A stretch of DNA of 5,295 nucleotides from Bacteroidota bacterium (GTDB taxonomy: Bacteria > Bacteroidota > Kryptoniia > Kryptoniales > JAKASW01). A program made the position numbers and the translations under genes. The notes under the pieces are model-generated. The model had not been told where the DNA came from, did no database searches, and was given only the letters and a program-made list of their open reading frames with translations. Positions 1-5,129 of the stretch are shown piece after piece; the stretch's first letter is position 1; every line of letters starts with the position of its first letter. Where the stretch lies: the NCBI GenBank assembly GCA_021796055.1, contig JAJYOS010000513.1, positions 1-5,295 of the forward strand. The letters are read 5' to 3'.

Positions 1-1253
1 CAAGCCGACCCCGAACGCTTCGAACCTGACGTCAACTCGCCTTCGAGATTCGCCTGAAGGAAACCAAGCAGACCATAGCTGAACCTTTCGTCCACGCCGA
101 ACAAACCGTTCGCGTATTGCCCCAGCGGTTGAATAAATTGTTCGGGTAGCGTGATGTCGCGCGTGGCAAATCGTGCGGTCAGCTGGTTCATTGCTTCGCC
201 CTCATGAAGGTATCTGCCCGTATAATAAGACCGGCGTAGGTCGTAAACGGACAACGGCACTTCTAGAAAGAGACTGTTTACGGAAAGAGAGACCACGCCG
301 AAAGTCTCATTGCTTTCAGTGCTGACAGGCATCGTGCCGGCCGGGTTGTAGGTACTGGTGTTTAAATTTCCGAGTGAGTAGAGGTCCACGTTGAGAGCGA
401 CAAGCGTATTGTCGGTGAAAAGACGGTTGAGGCCGACTCCGGCTTTCAGCTCCGTATTCCGATACTCGAGCGTGGTGTAGCCGGTGCCCGTATAGTAGAG
501 GTAACGGTTACTTAAGCGAAAGTAATCGGCGTTTGCGACAAATGTGAAATCACCGGGCAGCCCGTATGAAAGGGAGAATGGAGTCTCGACATTGTCCATG
601 TTTCCGGACCCTCCGGCCTCCCTGGACCAGTTATAATTCGGTGAAAAAGAAAACACCAATTGACCGCGATCCGGGAGGAGGTTAGAAAAGTAGAAATATT
701 GCTGCATCCTGCTTTGTGTGAATTCGCTGGACCCGCCGGAAAGATGCGTGATCGATAATCCCGTATTATAGTTATCCACCATTGGTTGAGAAGCGGAATG
801 ATCGTAATCTGCCAGGCCGGTCAGCTGCCACCCGTCGGCCGGTCTCAAGTCGATTTGAAAATAGTAGGACTGGCCCTTGTATGAGTCGTTGGTCTGGAAG
901 TCCTGTACGCTTCCTGCGATCTGATACGTCGCACGATCGCCGATCTCCACACTTATACTGCCATTGGTGAATCTGGTATCCGACGGCGGCGTTTCATACT
1001 TTGTCTCGTATTGAGTGAGCCCGATCGATGGCATCACTCCCGCCGGAAACCTGCCATAAAGATCCTCAAACAGAACAACCGTCGAATCCTTAGATCCCGC
1101 AGTCCCTCCCACAGAAGCAGTGTCTTCCTGGGCAAAGGCGGTATGAGACATGGCGAGTGTTATCACGAGAACAAACCCGGCGGCCCTTATTGCGGGACAA
1201 CCGAACGGTTGCCCGAAACTGCCGGACTGCTTCCAAGCACGACGCTTCAGCAT
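1..1253 (-). CDS. Putative outer-membrane β-barrel protein, N-terminal part (runs off window)
   Basis: The frame is open from an ATG at 1253 to the window edge: 417 codons with no stop, so the C-terminus is missing. The start is set by the Shine-Dalgarno AAGGGGG six bases upstream, and an in-frame TGA lies further upstream. The N-terminus is a Sec signal peptide: basic residues (K3, R4, R5, K8, R19), a hydrophobic core at about 20-31 (AAGFVLVITLAM) and a signal peptidase I site AFA|QED after residue 37. The mature part shows many alternating, aromatic-rich stretches such as YQIAGSVQDF, SYYFQIDLRP, QYFYFSNLL and LVFSFSPNYNW, separated by Asn/Gly/Ser/Asp-rich turns. This is the pattern of a transmembrane β-barrel. 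I see no TonB box or plug domain, no OmpA domain and no lipobox. I do not recognise the family, so substrate or role is unknown. It is preceded by a 495-bp gap with a σ70 promoter, so it is probably expressed alone or leads an operon beyond the window. Confidence 0.8.
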   Translation of the reverse strand, partial: MLKRRAWKQSGSFGQPFGCPAIRAAGFVLVITLAMSHTAFAQEDTASVGGTAGSKDSTVVLFEDLYGRFPAGVMPSIGLTQYETKYETPPSDTRFTNGSISVEIGDRATYQIAGSVQDFQTNDSYKGQSYYFQIDLRPADGWQLTGLADYDHSASQPMVDNYNTGLSITHLSGGSSEFTQSRMQQYFYFSNLLPDRGQLVFSFSPNYNWSREAGGSGNMDNVETPFSLSYGLPGDFTFVANADYFRLSNRYLYYTGTGYTTLEYRNTELKAGVGLNRLFTDNTLVALNVDLYSLGNLNTSTYNPAGTMPVSTESNETFGVVSLSVNSLFLEVPLSVYDLRRSYYTGRYLHEGEAMNQLTARFATRDITLPEQFIQPLGQYANGLFGVDERFSYGLLGFLQANLEGELTSGSKRSGSA

Positions 1254-1259
1254 CTTGAT

Positions 1260-1266
1260 CCCCCTT
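1260..1266 (-). promoter_or_regulatory. Shine-Dalgarno site of the outer-membrane protein gene
   Basis: AAGGGGG on the minus strand ends six bases before the ATG at 1253. It decides between this ATG and an in-frame GTG about 66 bases upstream, which lies just after a stop and has no comparable site. Confidence 0.65.
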
Positions 1267-1334
1267 TTTCCTTTGTTGCTCGAGCTGGTCGGCGCGGTAA
1301 TCGGCGTCGTTTCCGGCACAACTCAAAGCATCTA

Positions 1335-1363
1335 TATTTAGTTTTTTAAACCCTTGATGTAAA
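1335..1363 (-). promoter_or_regulatory. Weak second promoter candidate for the outer-membrane gene
   Basis: TTTACA (five of six matches to the -35 consensus) is followed, after exactly 17 bases, by TAAATA (three of six matches to the -10 consensus). It lies about 80 bases upstream of the ATG at 1253, in a locally AT-rich patch. The stronger match is the upstream site at 1470-1498, so this one may be fortuitous. Confidence 0.25.
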
Positions 1364-1469
1364 TACGATTCCTCTCGGGGGATCAAACCCGCCCACTTGC
1401 ATCGCGCTACCCATCTATATGAGGTGGAAGAATCACCGCTGCATCCCGCCGCCCGAGGCGTGACCGCAA

Positions 1470-1498
1470 AATCTACAGAGTGTCCGTGAACATGTCAA
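1470..1498 (-). promoter_or_regulatory. σ70-type promoter upstream of the outer-membrane gene
   Basis: A perfect -35 TTGACA (1498-1493), a 17-base spacer and the -10 TAGATT (1475-1470) lie on the minus strand. This is the best core promoter in the window, and its -10 hexamer is identical to that of the putative tRNA promoter at 3143-3171. Transcription would start near 1463 and give a leader of about 210 nt before the ATG at 1253. No other gene lies between. Confidence 0.55.
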
Positions 1499-1543
1499 GC
1501 CCTTCTGATGGAGATTATCCACTTCACAAACCGTATCATAACA

Positions 1544-1622
1544 CGAATGACTCGAATCGAATGATGAGTGGGACTGCGAATCGCAGGAATATGTATTCGT
1601 GCAATTAGTGTTCAAATACACT
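1544..1622. repeat. Cluster of short palindromes and CGAAT repeats (possible operator region)
   Basis: CGAAT occurs four times, at 1544, 1553, 1558 and 1577. The last copy lies inside the perfect palindrome CTGCGA-A-TCGCAG (1574-1586). Immediately adjoining it is GAATA-TG-TATTC (1587-1598), and a little further on is AGTGT-N6-ACACT (1607-1622). The group ends about 45 bases upstream of the -35 of the promoter at 1470-1498. That is a typical place for activator or repressor binding. The repeats are seen directly; a regulatory role is inferred. Confidence 0.4.
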
Positions 1623-1692
1623 GAATGGTTTGTCAAATATATAACCGCTTTTCTGTCCGTCGTAACGTTTGAAGAGGCGAGGGTCGTCGCAT

Positions 1693-1722
1693 AAAAAAAG
1701 CGGCGTTGTTCGCGCCGCTTTT
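1693..1722 (-). terminator. Intrinsic terminator of the fatty acid hydroxylase gene
   Basis: A perfect 10-bp inverted repeat, AAAAGCGGCG (1696-1705) and CGCCGCTTTT (1713-1722), has a 7-base loop. Read on the minus strand, the GC-rich stem runs into seven consecutive T residues (1699-1693). It begins 26 bases after the hydroxylase stop codon. The plus-strand reading ends in only four T residues, so the minus direction is the functional one. It separates the hydroxylase from the outer-membrane gene. Confidence 0.85.
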
Positions 1723-1748
1723 GGTTTCAACTTCTTGTAGCCGGGGCT

Positions 1749-2390
1749 CTATCTTTCTGCCGTGGCGCTTTCTTGTTTCTGTCTTTTCGCGTACGTACCG
1801 AAGACAAAATCCCAAAGCGGCGAACTCACTCCGTAGTTATTATCCGGATCCATGTAGTGATGGCGCATGTGTTGCTGCTTCAGATAGAGACTGATCCTGC
1901 CGCGCAGGCTGAAGTGGTGGACGGCGTAATGGGTCAGGTCGTAGCTGAGATAGCCCGCAATAAATCCCGCGAAGAACGGCGGAAGATAGTGGGCGCCCAG
2001 GATCTTCGTGAAAAGGAAATAAAAGAGTGCCGCGAGAGGTATGCTCACGACCGGCGGCATCACGAGTCTCGTGGAATCGTTGGGGTAATCATGATGGACA
2101 CCGTGAAAAAGGAAATGAATCTGCTTACCCCAGCCGCTTTTTGGAACGAAGTGGAAAATGAATCTGTGGAGAGTGTATTCCGTGAAGCTCCACACGAGTA
2201 TACCGATGACAAAGAGCCCAAACAGATAATAGAGGCCGATGCCCGTCACGACCGATTTGTAGAACATGTAAGCCACCACCGGGAAGTAAAGTATCGCCGG
2301 CACAGAGGGATGGACGTGAGAGAAGAATTCAAGGAAGTCGCTCTTGAACATCCTTACCGATTCATCACTGTTCGAAACGTACAGCTTCAT
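1749..2390 (-). CDS. Fatty acid hydroxylase, Scs7/FA2H type (membrane di-metal enzyme)
   Basis: A 213-residue integral membrane protein of the fatty acid hydroxylase/sterol desaturase superfamily. Family members use a di-metal centre, O2 and electrons to hydroxylate acyl chains, and the Scs7/FA2H branch makes 2-hydroxy acyl groups of sphingolipids. The histidine boxes are all present: H75-RFIF-H80, H96-GV-H99-H100, H154-YAV-H158-H159 and H174-MR-H177-H178. This gives the ten-ligand pattern of the yeast Scs7p fold plus H159. Hydrophobic helices lie at about 30-50, 52-70, 112-130 and 135-152. No cytochrome b5 domain is fused, unlike the eukaryotic enzymes, so a separate electron donor is needed. 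The frame extends 13 codons further to a TTG at 2429, but the ATG at 2390 has GAAGGAG seven bases upstream and is the better start. The substrate (sphingolipid, other acyl lipid or carotenoid-like) cannot be told from sequence. It has its own terminator and probably its own promoter. Confidence 0.9.
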   Translation of the reverse strand: MKLYVSNSDESVRMFKSDFLEFFSHVHPSVPAILYFPVVAYMFYKSVVTGIGLYYLFGLFVIGILVWSFTEYTLHRFIFHFVPKSGWGKQIHFLFHGVHHDYPNDSTRLVMPPVVSIPLAALFYFLFTKILGAHYLPPFFAGFIAGYLSYDLTHYAVHHFSLRGRISLYLKQQHMRHHYMDPDNNYGVSSPLWDFVFGTYAKRQKQESATAER

Positions 2391-2397
2391 GACCAAA

Positions 2398-2404
2398 CTC
2401 CTTC
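2398..2404 (-). promoter_or_regulatory. Shine-Dalgarno site that fixes the hydroxylase start
   Basis: GAAGGAG on the minus strand lies seven bases before the ATG at 2390. The alternative in-frame start, a TTG at 2429, has no such site, so the shorter 213-residue protein is preferred. Confidence 0.7.
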
Positions 2405-2435
2405 TTTCATCAGGACACTTGAACGACAAACCGAC

Positions 2436-2466
2436 GGTGGCCGCGTTAAGCTATGGAACGGCCACC
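2436..2466. repeat. 8-bp inverted repeat overlapping the putative hydroxylase promoter
   Basis: GGTGGCCG (2436-2443) and CGGCCACC (2459-2466) are perfect complements around a 15-base centre. The centre contains the putative -10 hexamer TAGCTT (2453-2448, minus strand). An inverted repeat straddling a -10 is a common repressor-site geometry. It could instead form an RNA hairpin if transcription starts upstream. No T-run follows, so it is not a terminator. Confidence 0.45.
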
Positions 2467-2477
2467 AATCCAATCAA
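2448..2477 (-). promoter_or_regulatory. Putative weak promoter of the hydroxylase gene
   Basis: TTGATT (2477-2472) and TAGCTT (2453-2448) are 18 bases apart. The -35 hexamer is the same as at the tRNA promoter, and the -10 differs by one base from the TAGATT found twice elsewhere in the window. Transcription would begin near 2441, about 50 bases before the ATG at 2390. Confidence 0.3.
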
Positions 2478-2535
2478 CCGAATTGCTTTCAAGAAAATTC
2501 CCGAAACCCTCGGCGGTTCGAAAAAGAATTACCGG

Positions 2536-2556
2536 CTCCAGGGTTTGCGCCTGGAG
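2536..2556 (-). terminator. Hairpin after the 95-residue protein gene, possible weak terminator
   Basis: CTCCAGG (2536-2542) and CCTGGAG (2550-2556) form a perfect 7-bp stem with a 7-base loop. On the minus strand the stem starts 8 bases after the stop codon at 2565. A run of five T residues follows only after a gap of about ten bases, so termination may be partial. Read-through into the hydroxylase gene is possible. Confidence 0.45.
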
Positions 2557-2564
2557 GGGATTTC

Positions 2565-2852
2565 TTACTCTTTTTCCGCTTTGGCGTTGTAGACGATCTT
2601 GCGGATTGTGTCGAATCGCAGGTACGGGTACTCGTCCTGGATCTTTTCGATAGCGTCCCCCACGCTCATGTAATTCCGCAAGTCCTTGAAGCGCCGCTTG
2701 ATTTGATAGTCCCTGACGGCTTTGTAGTCCAAAAGGCTGTTTTCAATCAGCTTTTCGTACACATCGTCGCCGAGAAGGTCACTCAGCGGGTTTTCAATTT
2801 GCTTTTTCTGGACCCTCTTCTTCTCAGAGGGGATACTGCTTAGCTTCTCCAT
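2565..2852 (-). CDS. Small conserved-looking protein of unknown function, probable helix-turn-helix
   Basis: A 95-residue soluble, highly charged protein with no signal peptide, membrane segment or cysteines. The first 20 residues are Lys/Ser-rich and probably disordered. Residues 21-60 look helical (PLSDLLGDDVYEKLIEN, then KAVRDYQIKRRFKDLR). Residues 62-88 have the rhythm of a helix-turn-helix: a helix MSVGDAIEKIQDEY, a short turn PYLRF, then DTIRKIVYN as the likely recognition helix. Small bacterial and phage DNA-binding proteins often end in such a segment. I do not recognise a named family, and the DNA-binding reading is inference. The ATG at 2852 follows GAGGA by four bases. A stable stem-loop lies 19 bases upstream, and tRNA-Val is the next gene upstream on the same strand. 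The hydroxylase starts 174 bases downstream. Confidence 0.75.
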   Translation of the reverse strand: MEKLSSIPSEKKRVQKKQIENPLSDLLGDDVYEKLIENSLLDYKAVRDYQIKRRFKDLRNYMSVGDAIEKIQDEYPYLRFDTIRKIVYNAKAEKE

Positions 2853-2871
2853 TTGGTCCTCGCTTTCTAGT

Positions 2872-2905
2872 GAGACTTCTGTATTGCATCCAATATCAAA
2901 GTCTC
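2872..2905 (-). promoter_or_regulatory. Leader stem-loop / inverted repeat upstream of the 95-residue protein gene
   Basis: Two nested perfect stems are present: an outer 7-bp stem GAGACTT (2872-2878) with AAGTCTC (2899-2905), and an inner 5-bp stem TATTG (2882-2886) with CAATA (2891-2895). A 3x3 internal loop separates them and a 4-base loop caps the inner stem. The element ends 19 bases before the ATG at 2852, just ahead of the ribosome site. No T-run follows, so it is not a terminator. It could be an RNA control element or a DNA operator for the adjacent putative DNA-binding protein. Confidence 0.5.
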
Positions 2906-2934
2906 GCTTTCCCCTCCGCCAGTGTCTTACCTTG

Positions 2935-2963
2935 ATTCTTCATTTTTACAGAAATCACCTCAA
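2935..2963 (-). promoter_or_regulatory. Weak promoter candidate for the 95-residue protein gene
   Basis: TTGAGG (2963-2958) and AAGAAT (2940-2935) are exactly 17 bases apart, with four of six matches each to the σ70 consensus. Transcription would start near 2928 and include the stem-loop at 2872-2905. No terminator is visible between the tRNA and this gene, so read-through from the tRNA promoter is an alternative. Confidence 0.25.
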
Positions 2964-3003
2964 ACCTAAAACTATCTCCCAAAAGATACTCAGTTTCTTA
3001 TCG

Positions 3004-3078
3004 TGGGCTCTACTGGGCTCGAACCAGCGACCTCTTGCGTGTGAAGCAAGCGCTCTGAACCAACTGAGCTAAGAGCCC
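3004..3078 (-). tRNA. tRNA-Val (anticodon CAC)
   Basis: A complete 75-nt cloverleaf is present on the minus strand. The acceptor stem is GGGCTCT/AGAGCCC (7 bp), the D stem GCTC/GAGC, the anticodon stem CTTGC/GCAAG with loop TTCACAC, the variable loop AGGTC, and the T stem GCTGG/CCAGT with loop TTCGAGC. The discriminator base is A. The loop gives anticodon CAC, which reads the valine codon GUG. The 3' CCA is not encoded (the bases after the discriminator are CG), so it must be added by tRNA nucleotidyltransferase. It has its own promoter about 65 bases upstream. Confidence 0.96.
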
Positions 3079-3142
3079 GAAAGAGCATCGGACGTCAAGT
3101 TTTCGCAAAGAACCGACAGTTCAATGACTTATGTTGCTGAAT

Positions 3143-3171
3143 AATCTAACCAATTTGACGCTGGTAATCAA
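3143..3171 (-). promoter_or_regulatory. σ70-type promoter of tRNA-Val
   Basis: TTGATT (3171-3166), a 17-base spacer and TAGATT (3148-3143) lie on the minus strand. The predicted transcript start near 3136 is about 58 bases before the mature 5' end of the tRNA, leaving a leader for RNase P to remove. The -10 is identical to that of the promoter at 1470-1498. Confidence 0.5.
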
Positions 3172-3206
3172 GAAAAGGTACTGCGGCGGGTTCCAAAACT
3201 TCCACG

Positions 3207-3263
3207 AGAACGCCTGTTCTGGGCCTCCCGTGCGGGGGGCAGTAAAGGTTAAAAAAAATTAAC
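3207..3263 (-). terminator. Hairpin region after the methyltransferase/MTHFR gene, putative terminator
   Basis: On the minus strand the stop codon at 3266 is followed within a few bases by GTTAA-T6-TTAAC (3263-3248), which contains eight T residues in a row. Next is a GC-rich 7-bp stem (3223-3229 with 3234-3240, one G-T pair, loop GTGC), then a 5-bp stem AGAAC/GTTCT (3207-3220). An outer pair TACTGC (3179-3184) and GCAGTA (3239-3244) could enclose the last two. The T-run precedes rather than follows the strong hairpin, so this is not a textbook terminator. It is the only candidate between this gene and the tRNA promoter. Confidence 0.4.
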
Positions 3264-3265
3264 AC

Positions 3266-5089
3266 TCAATTGTGCGCCATTTCGAGGACTTCAAAGGCAA
3301 CTTCGTACTTCTTGAACGGCGGAAGCAGGTAGGCTCCGGCTACGACGGATTTGACCTCGCGCAGGAACTCGGCCGATATCGAAATCCCGACCTGGGCAGC
3401 ATCCGCACCGGCACGAAACATCTTTTCCCTTATCTTGTCAGGGATAGAGATGCCGGGAATCTCGTGATGGAGAAACTCGGCATGCTTGTGGCCCCTTAGC
3501 GGCAAAATTCCCACCACTACCGGCACCTTCAGAGGCTCAATGGCTTTCATGAATCTCGAAAAAGTGTCGATTTCATATATCGGCTGCGTGAAAATCACCT
3601 CTGCTCCCGATTCCACTTTCCTCACAAGTTTCTCAATCTCGTAGTCGAACCGATCAGCGGAGGGATTTGCGGCGCAGGCGATCAAAAACGAGGTCGGTGC
3701 CCCGATCTGATTCCCCATCGAGTCGCTACCGTCGTTCATGCTCTTCACTATTCTCACAAGCCCGACCGAATCTATATCGAAGACCGACTGCGCCTGCGGA
3801 AGGTCGCCGATCTTTGCCGGATCCCCGGTAATGACGAGTATATTGCGCAAATCGAGAGCATGTGCGCCGAGCAGCTCCGCCTGCAGGCCGATCATATTCC
3901 TGTCACGTGTCGTAATGTGCGTTACGGCCTCGATCCCGACTTCCCTTTGAATAAGGTGGGAGATCGCGATGGAGCTCATTCTTATCCTTGCCCTCGCACC
4001 ATCGGTTATGTTGACTGCGTCGATACCGTTTTCTTTGCAGGATCTGGCGCCGGCAAGAACAGACGATATATCCAGGCCGCGCGGTATGTCAAGTTCCACG
4101 GTCGTGACGAATTTCTGGCCGAGTTTCTTCGAGAATTCAGAGCGGCTTGGCAGGGCCACACCGGGCGTTTTCTCTTCGACCGTCGTCTTCCTCCTGGCAA
4201 CCACCGGCTTCGGTTCAATCTTCACCCCGCGCACCGCCTCCGCTATCGCGCGGATGTGAGAGGGAGTCGATCCGCAGCACGCGCCGACCACCGTGACGCC
4301 AGCCTCAACAAGCTGCTTCGCATATGTGGCGAGATACTCCGGCGTGGCATGGTAAATGGATCTTCCGTCGACGAGCGTCGGAATTCCCGCCGCAGGTTGG
4401 GCGGAGAGGATGACATCCTCAGAGTAGACTGATTTAATTATTCCGTACATTCGCTGCGGACCCACCGTACAGTTCGACCCGACGACGTCGACCCCCTTCG
4501 ATTTGATATGCTTCACGACCTCAAGCGGGAAATCGCCCGCGAGTATGGCTCCATCCTCGGAAAATGTCTTCTGCGCGATTATCGGGATATCCTTTGATAT
4601 CTCTTTGGCCGCGTCGATCGCCGCGTCGAGCTCGTTCAGGTCGAGGAAAGTCTCCAGGATAAGGAGATCTACCCCTCCGCCGACAAGGTACCCGATCTGT
4701 TCTTTGAATGCCTTCTTAACATCTGAAAGCTTCGTCTTGCCCAGCGGTTGAAGGAGCCTTCCACTCGGTCCGACCGCTCCTGCGACGTAGACATTGTCTT
4801 CAGCGGCGGCCCGCGCGATGCGCACGGCGGCTTCGTTTATCTCTTTGGTGTTGTCGTCAAGTCTGTAGCCCTCGAGTCGAAGCCTGTTGGCAGAGAAAGT
4901 GTTGGTCTCGATTATCTCCGCGCCGGCCCGTATGTACTCGCGGTGGGCGCGTTCGACTATGTCGGGATTCTTCAGATTGTGAATTTCGGGCGGTTTTTCG
5001 CCGTATTCATACAGCTCAAGTAGCGTCCCCATCGCGCCGTCGCATACGATCACGCCAACTTTAAGTCTCTCGCGGAAAGGTTTCTTCAT
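3266..5089 (-). CDS. yitJ: Bifunctional homocysteine S-methyltransferase / 5,10-methylenetetrahydrofolate reductase (YitJ type)
   Basis: A 607-residue cytosolic fusion. Residues about 5-290 form the homocysteine S-methyltransferase barrel: the N-terminal motif CDGAMGTLLE (16-25), ETNTFSANR (61-69), and the zinc ligands Cys207 (GSNC) and Cys271/Cys272 (GACCGSTP). After a Lys/Pro/Glu-rich linker (about 290-318), residues about 320-605 form a flavin-dependent MTHFR domain: VELDIPRGLD (331-340, with Glu332 as the likely catalytic acid), HITTRDRN (391-398), ITGDP (420-424) and FTQP (500-503, folate-contacting Gln502). The length matches the Bacillus YitJ class. The reductase makes 5-methyl-THF and the other domain methylates homocysteine to methionine. 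There is no folate- or cobalamin-binding module as in full MetH, so the methyl donor of the first domain is unclear. The start at 5089 fits the family N-terminus, but the only Shine-Dalgarno-like bases (AGGG) are one base away, so initiation may not rely on it. The symbol is by architecture only. Confidence 0.93.
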   Translation of the reverse strand: MKKPFRERLKVGVIVCDGAMGTLLELYEYGEKPPEIHNLKNPDIVERAHREYIRAGAEIIETNTFSANRLRLEGYRLDDNTKEINEAAVRIARAAAEDNVYVAGAVGPSGRLLQPLGKTKLSDVKKAFKEQIGYLVGGGVDLLILETFLDLNELDAAIDAAKEISKDIPIIAQKTFSEDGAILAGDFPLEVVKHIKSKGVDVVGSNCTVGPQRMYGIIKSVYSEDVILSAQPAAGIPTLVDGRSIYHATPEYLATYAKQLVEAGVTVVGACCGSTPSHIRAIAEAVRGVKIEPKPVVARRKTTVEEKTPGVALPSRSEFSKKLGQKFVTTVELDIPRGLDISSVLAGARSCKENGIDAVNITDGARARIRMSSIAISHLIQREVGIEAVTHITTRDRNMIGLQAELLGAHALDLRNILVITGDPAKIGDLPQAQSVFDIDSVGLVRIVKSMNDGSDSMGNQIGAPTSFLIACAANPSADRFDYEIEKLVRKVESGAEVIFTQPIYEIDTFSRFMKAIEPLKVPVVVGILPLRGHKHAEFLHHEIPGISIPDKIREKMFRAGADAAQVGISISAEFLREVKSVVAGAYLLPPFKKYEVAFEVLEMAHN

Positions 5090-5129
5090 CCCTGAAATTC
5101 GTTGTTATTGAGGAAAAACTGACCGAGGT

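Larger units (their letters stand above)
1254..1748. other. 495-bp intergenic region between hydroxylase and outer-membrane genes
   Basis: This stretch has no convincing gene. In minus-strand order it holds the hydroxylase terminator (1693-1722), an AT-rich patch near 1636-1650, a group of short palindromes and CGAAT repeats (1544-1622), a σ70 promoter (1470-1498), a long untranslated leader with a weaker second promoter (1335-1363), and the Shine-Dalgarno site at 1260-1266. In the leader, CTCGGG (1457-1452, minus) can pair with CCCGAG (1379-1374, minus), but I recognise no known riboswitch. A 67-codon minus frame here (1433-1636) starts at a TTG without a ribosome site and covers the promoter, so I do not call it. 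Confidence 0.6.

Noticed and set aside
1090..1386. Minus-strand 98-codon frame
   Set aside because: It overlaps the start of the outer-membrane gene in another frame. The correct frame has the ribosome site, the signal peptide and barrel-like strands.
1433..1636. Minus-strand 67-codon Ser/Cys-rich frame
   Set aside because: It begins with TTG without a Shine-Dalgarno site, runs through the palindrome cluster and the TTGACA promoter, and resembles no protein I know.
2387..2410. Seven-codon minus-strand reading frame (MKEGVWS) whose TGA overlaps the hydroxylase ATG
   Set aside because: The overlap suggests a translational-coupling peptide, but the mini-frame has no ribosome site of its own and contains that of the hydroxylase. 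It is most likely chance.
2391..2429. 13-codon N-terminal extension of the hydroxylase starting at TTG 2429
   Set aside because: The ATG at 2390 has a strong, well-spaced Shine-Dalgarno site and the TTG has none. The extension would also translate through that site.
1773..2843. Long plus-strand open frame of 356 codons
   Set aside because: It is antisense to the hydroxylase with its full histidine boxes and to most of the 95-residue gene. The translation is charged and low in recognisable motifs, it spans intergenic repeats, and it has no ribosome site. It is a shadow frame.
2884..3072. Plus-strand 62-codon frame ending in LLGSNQRPLACEASALNQLS
   Set aside because: The C-terminal part is the antisense translation of the tRNA-Val gene, a well-known spurious protein annotation.
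3860..4432. Plus-strand 190-codon frame and similar plus frames inside 3272-5023
   Set aside because: They are antisense to the methyltransferase/MTHFR gene, whose frame carries all expected motifs.
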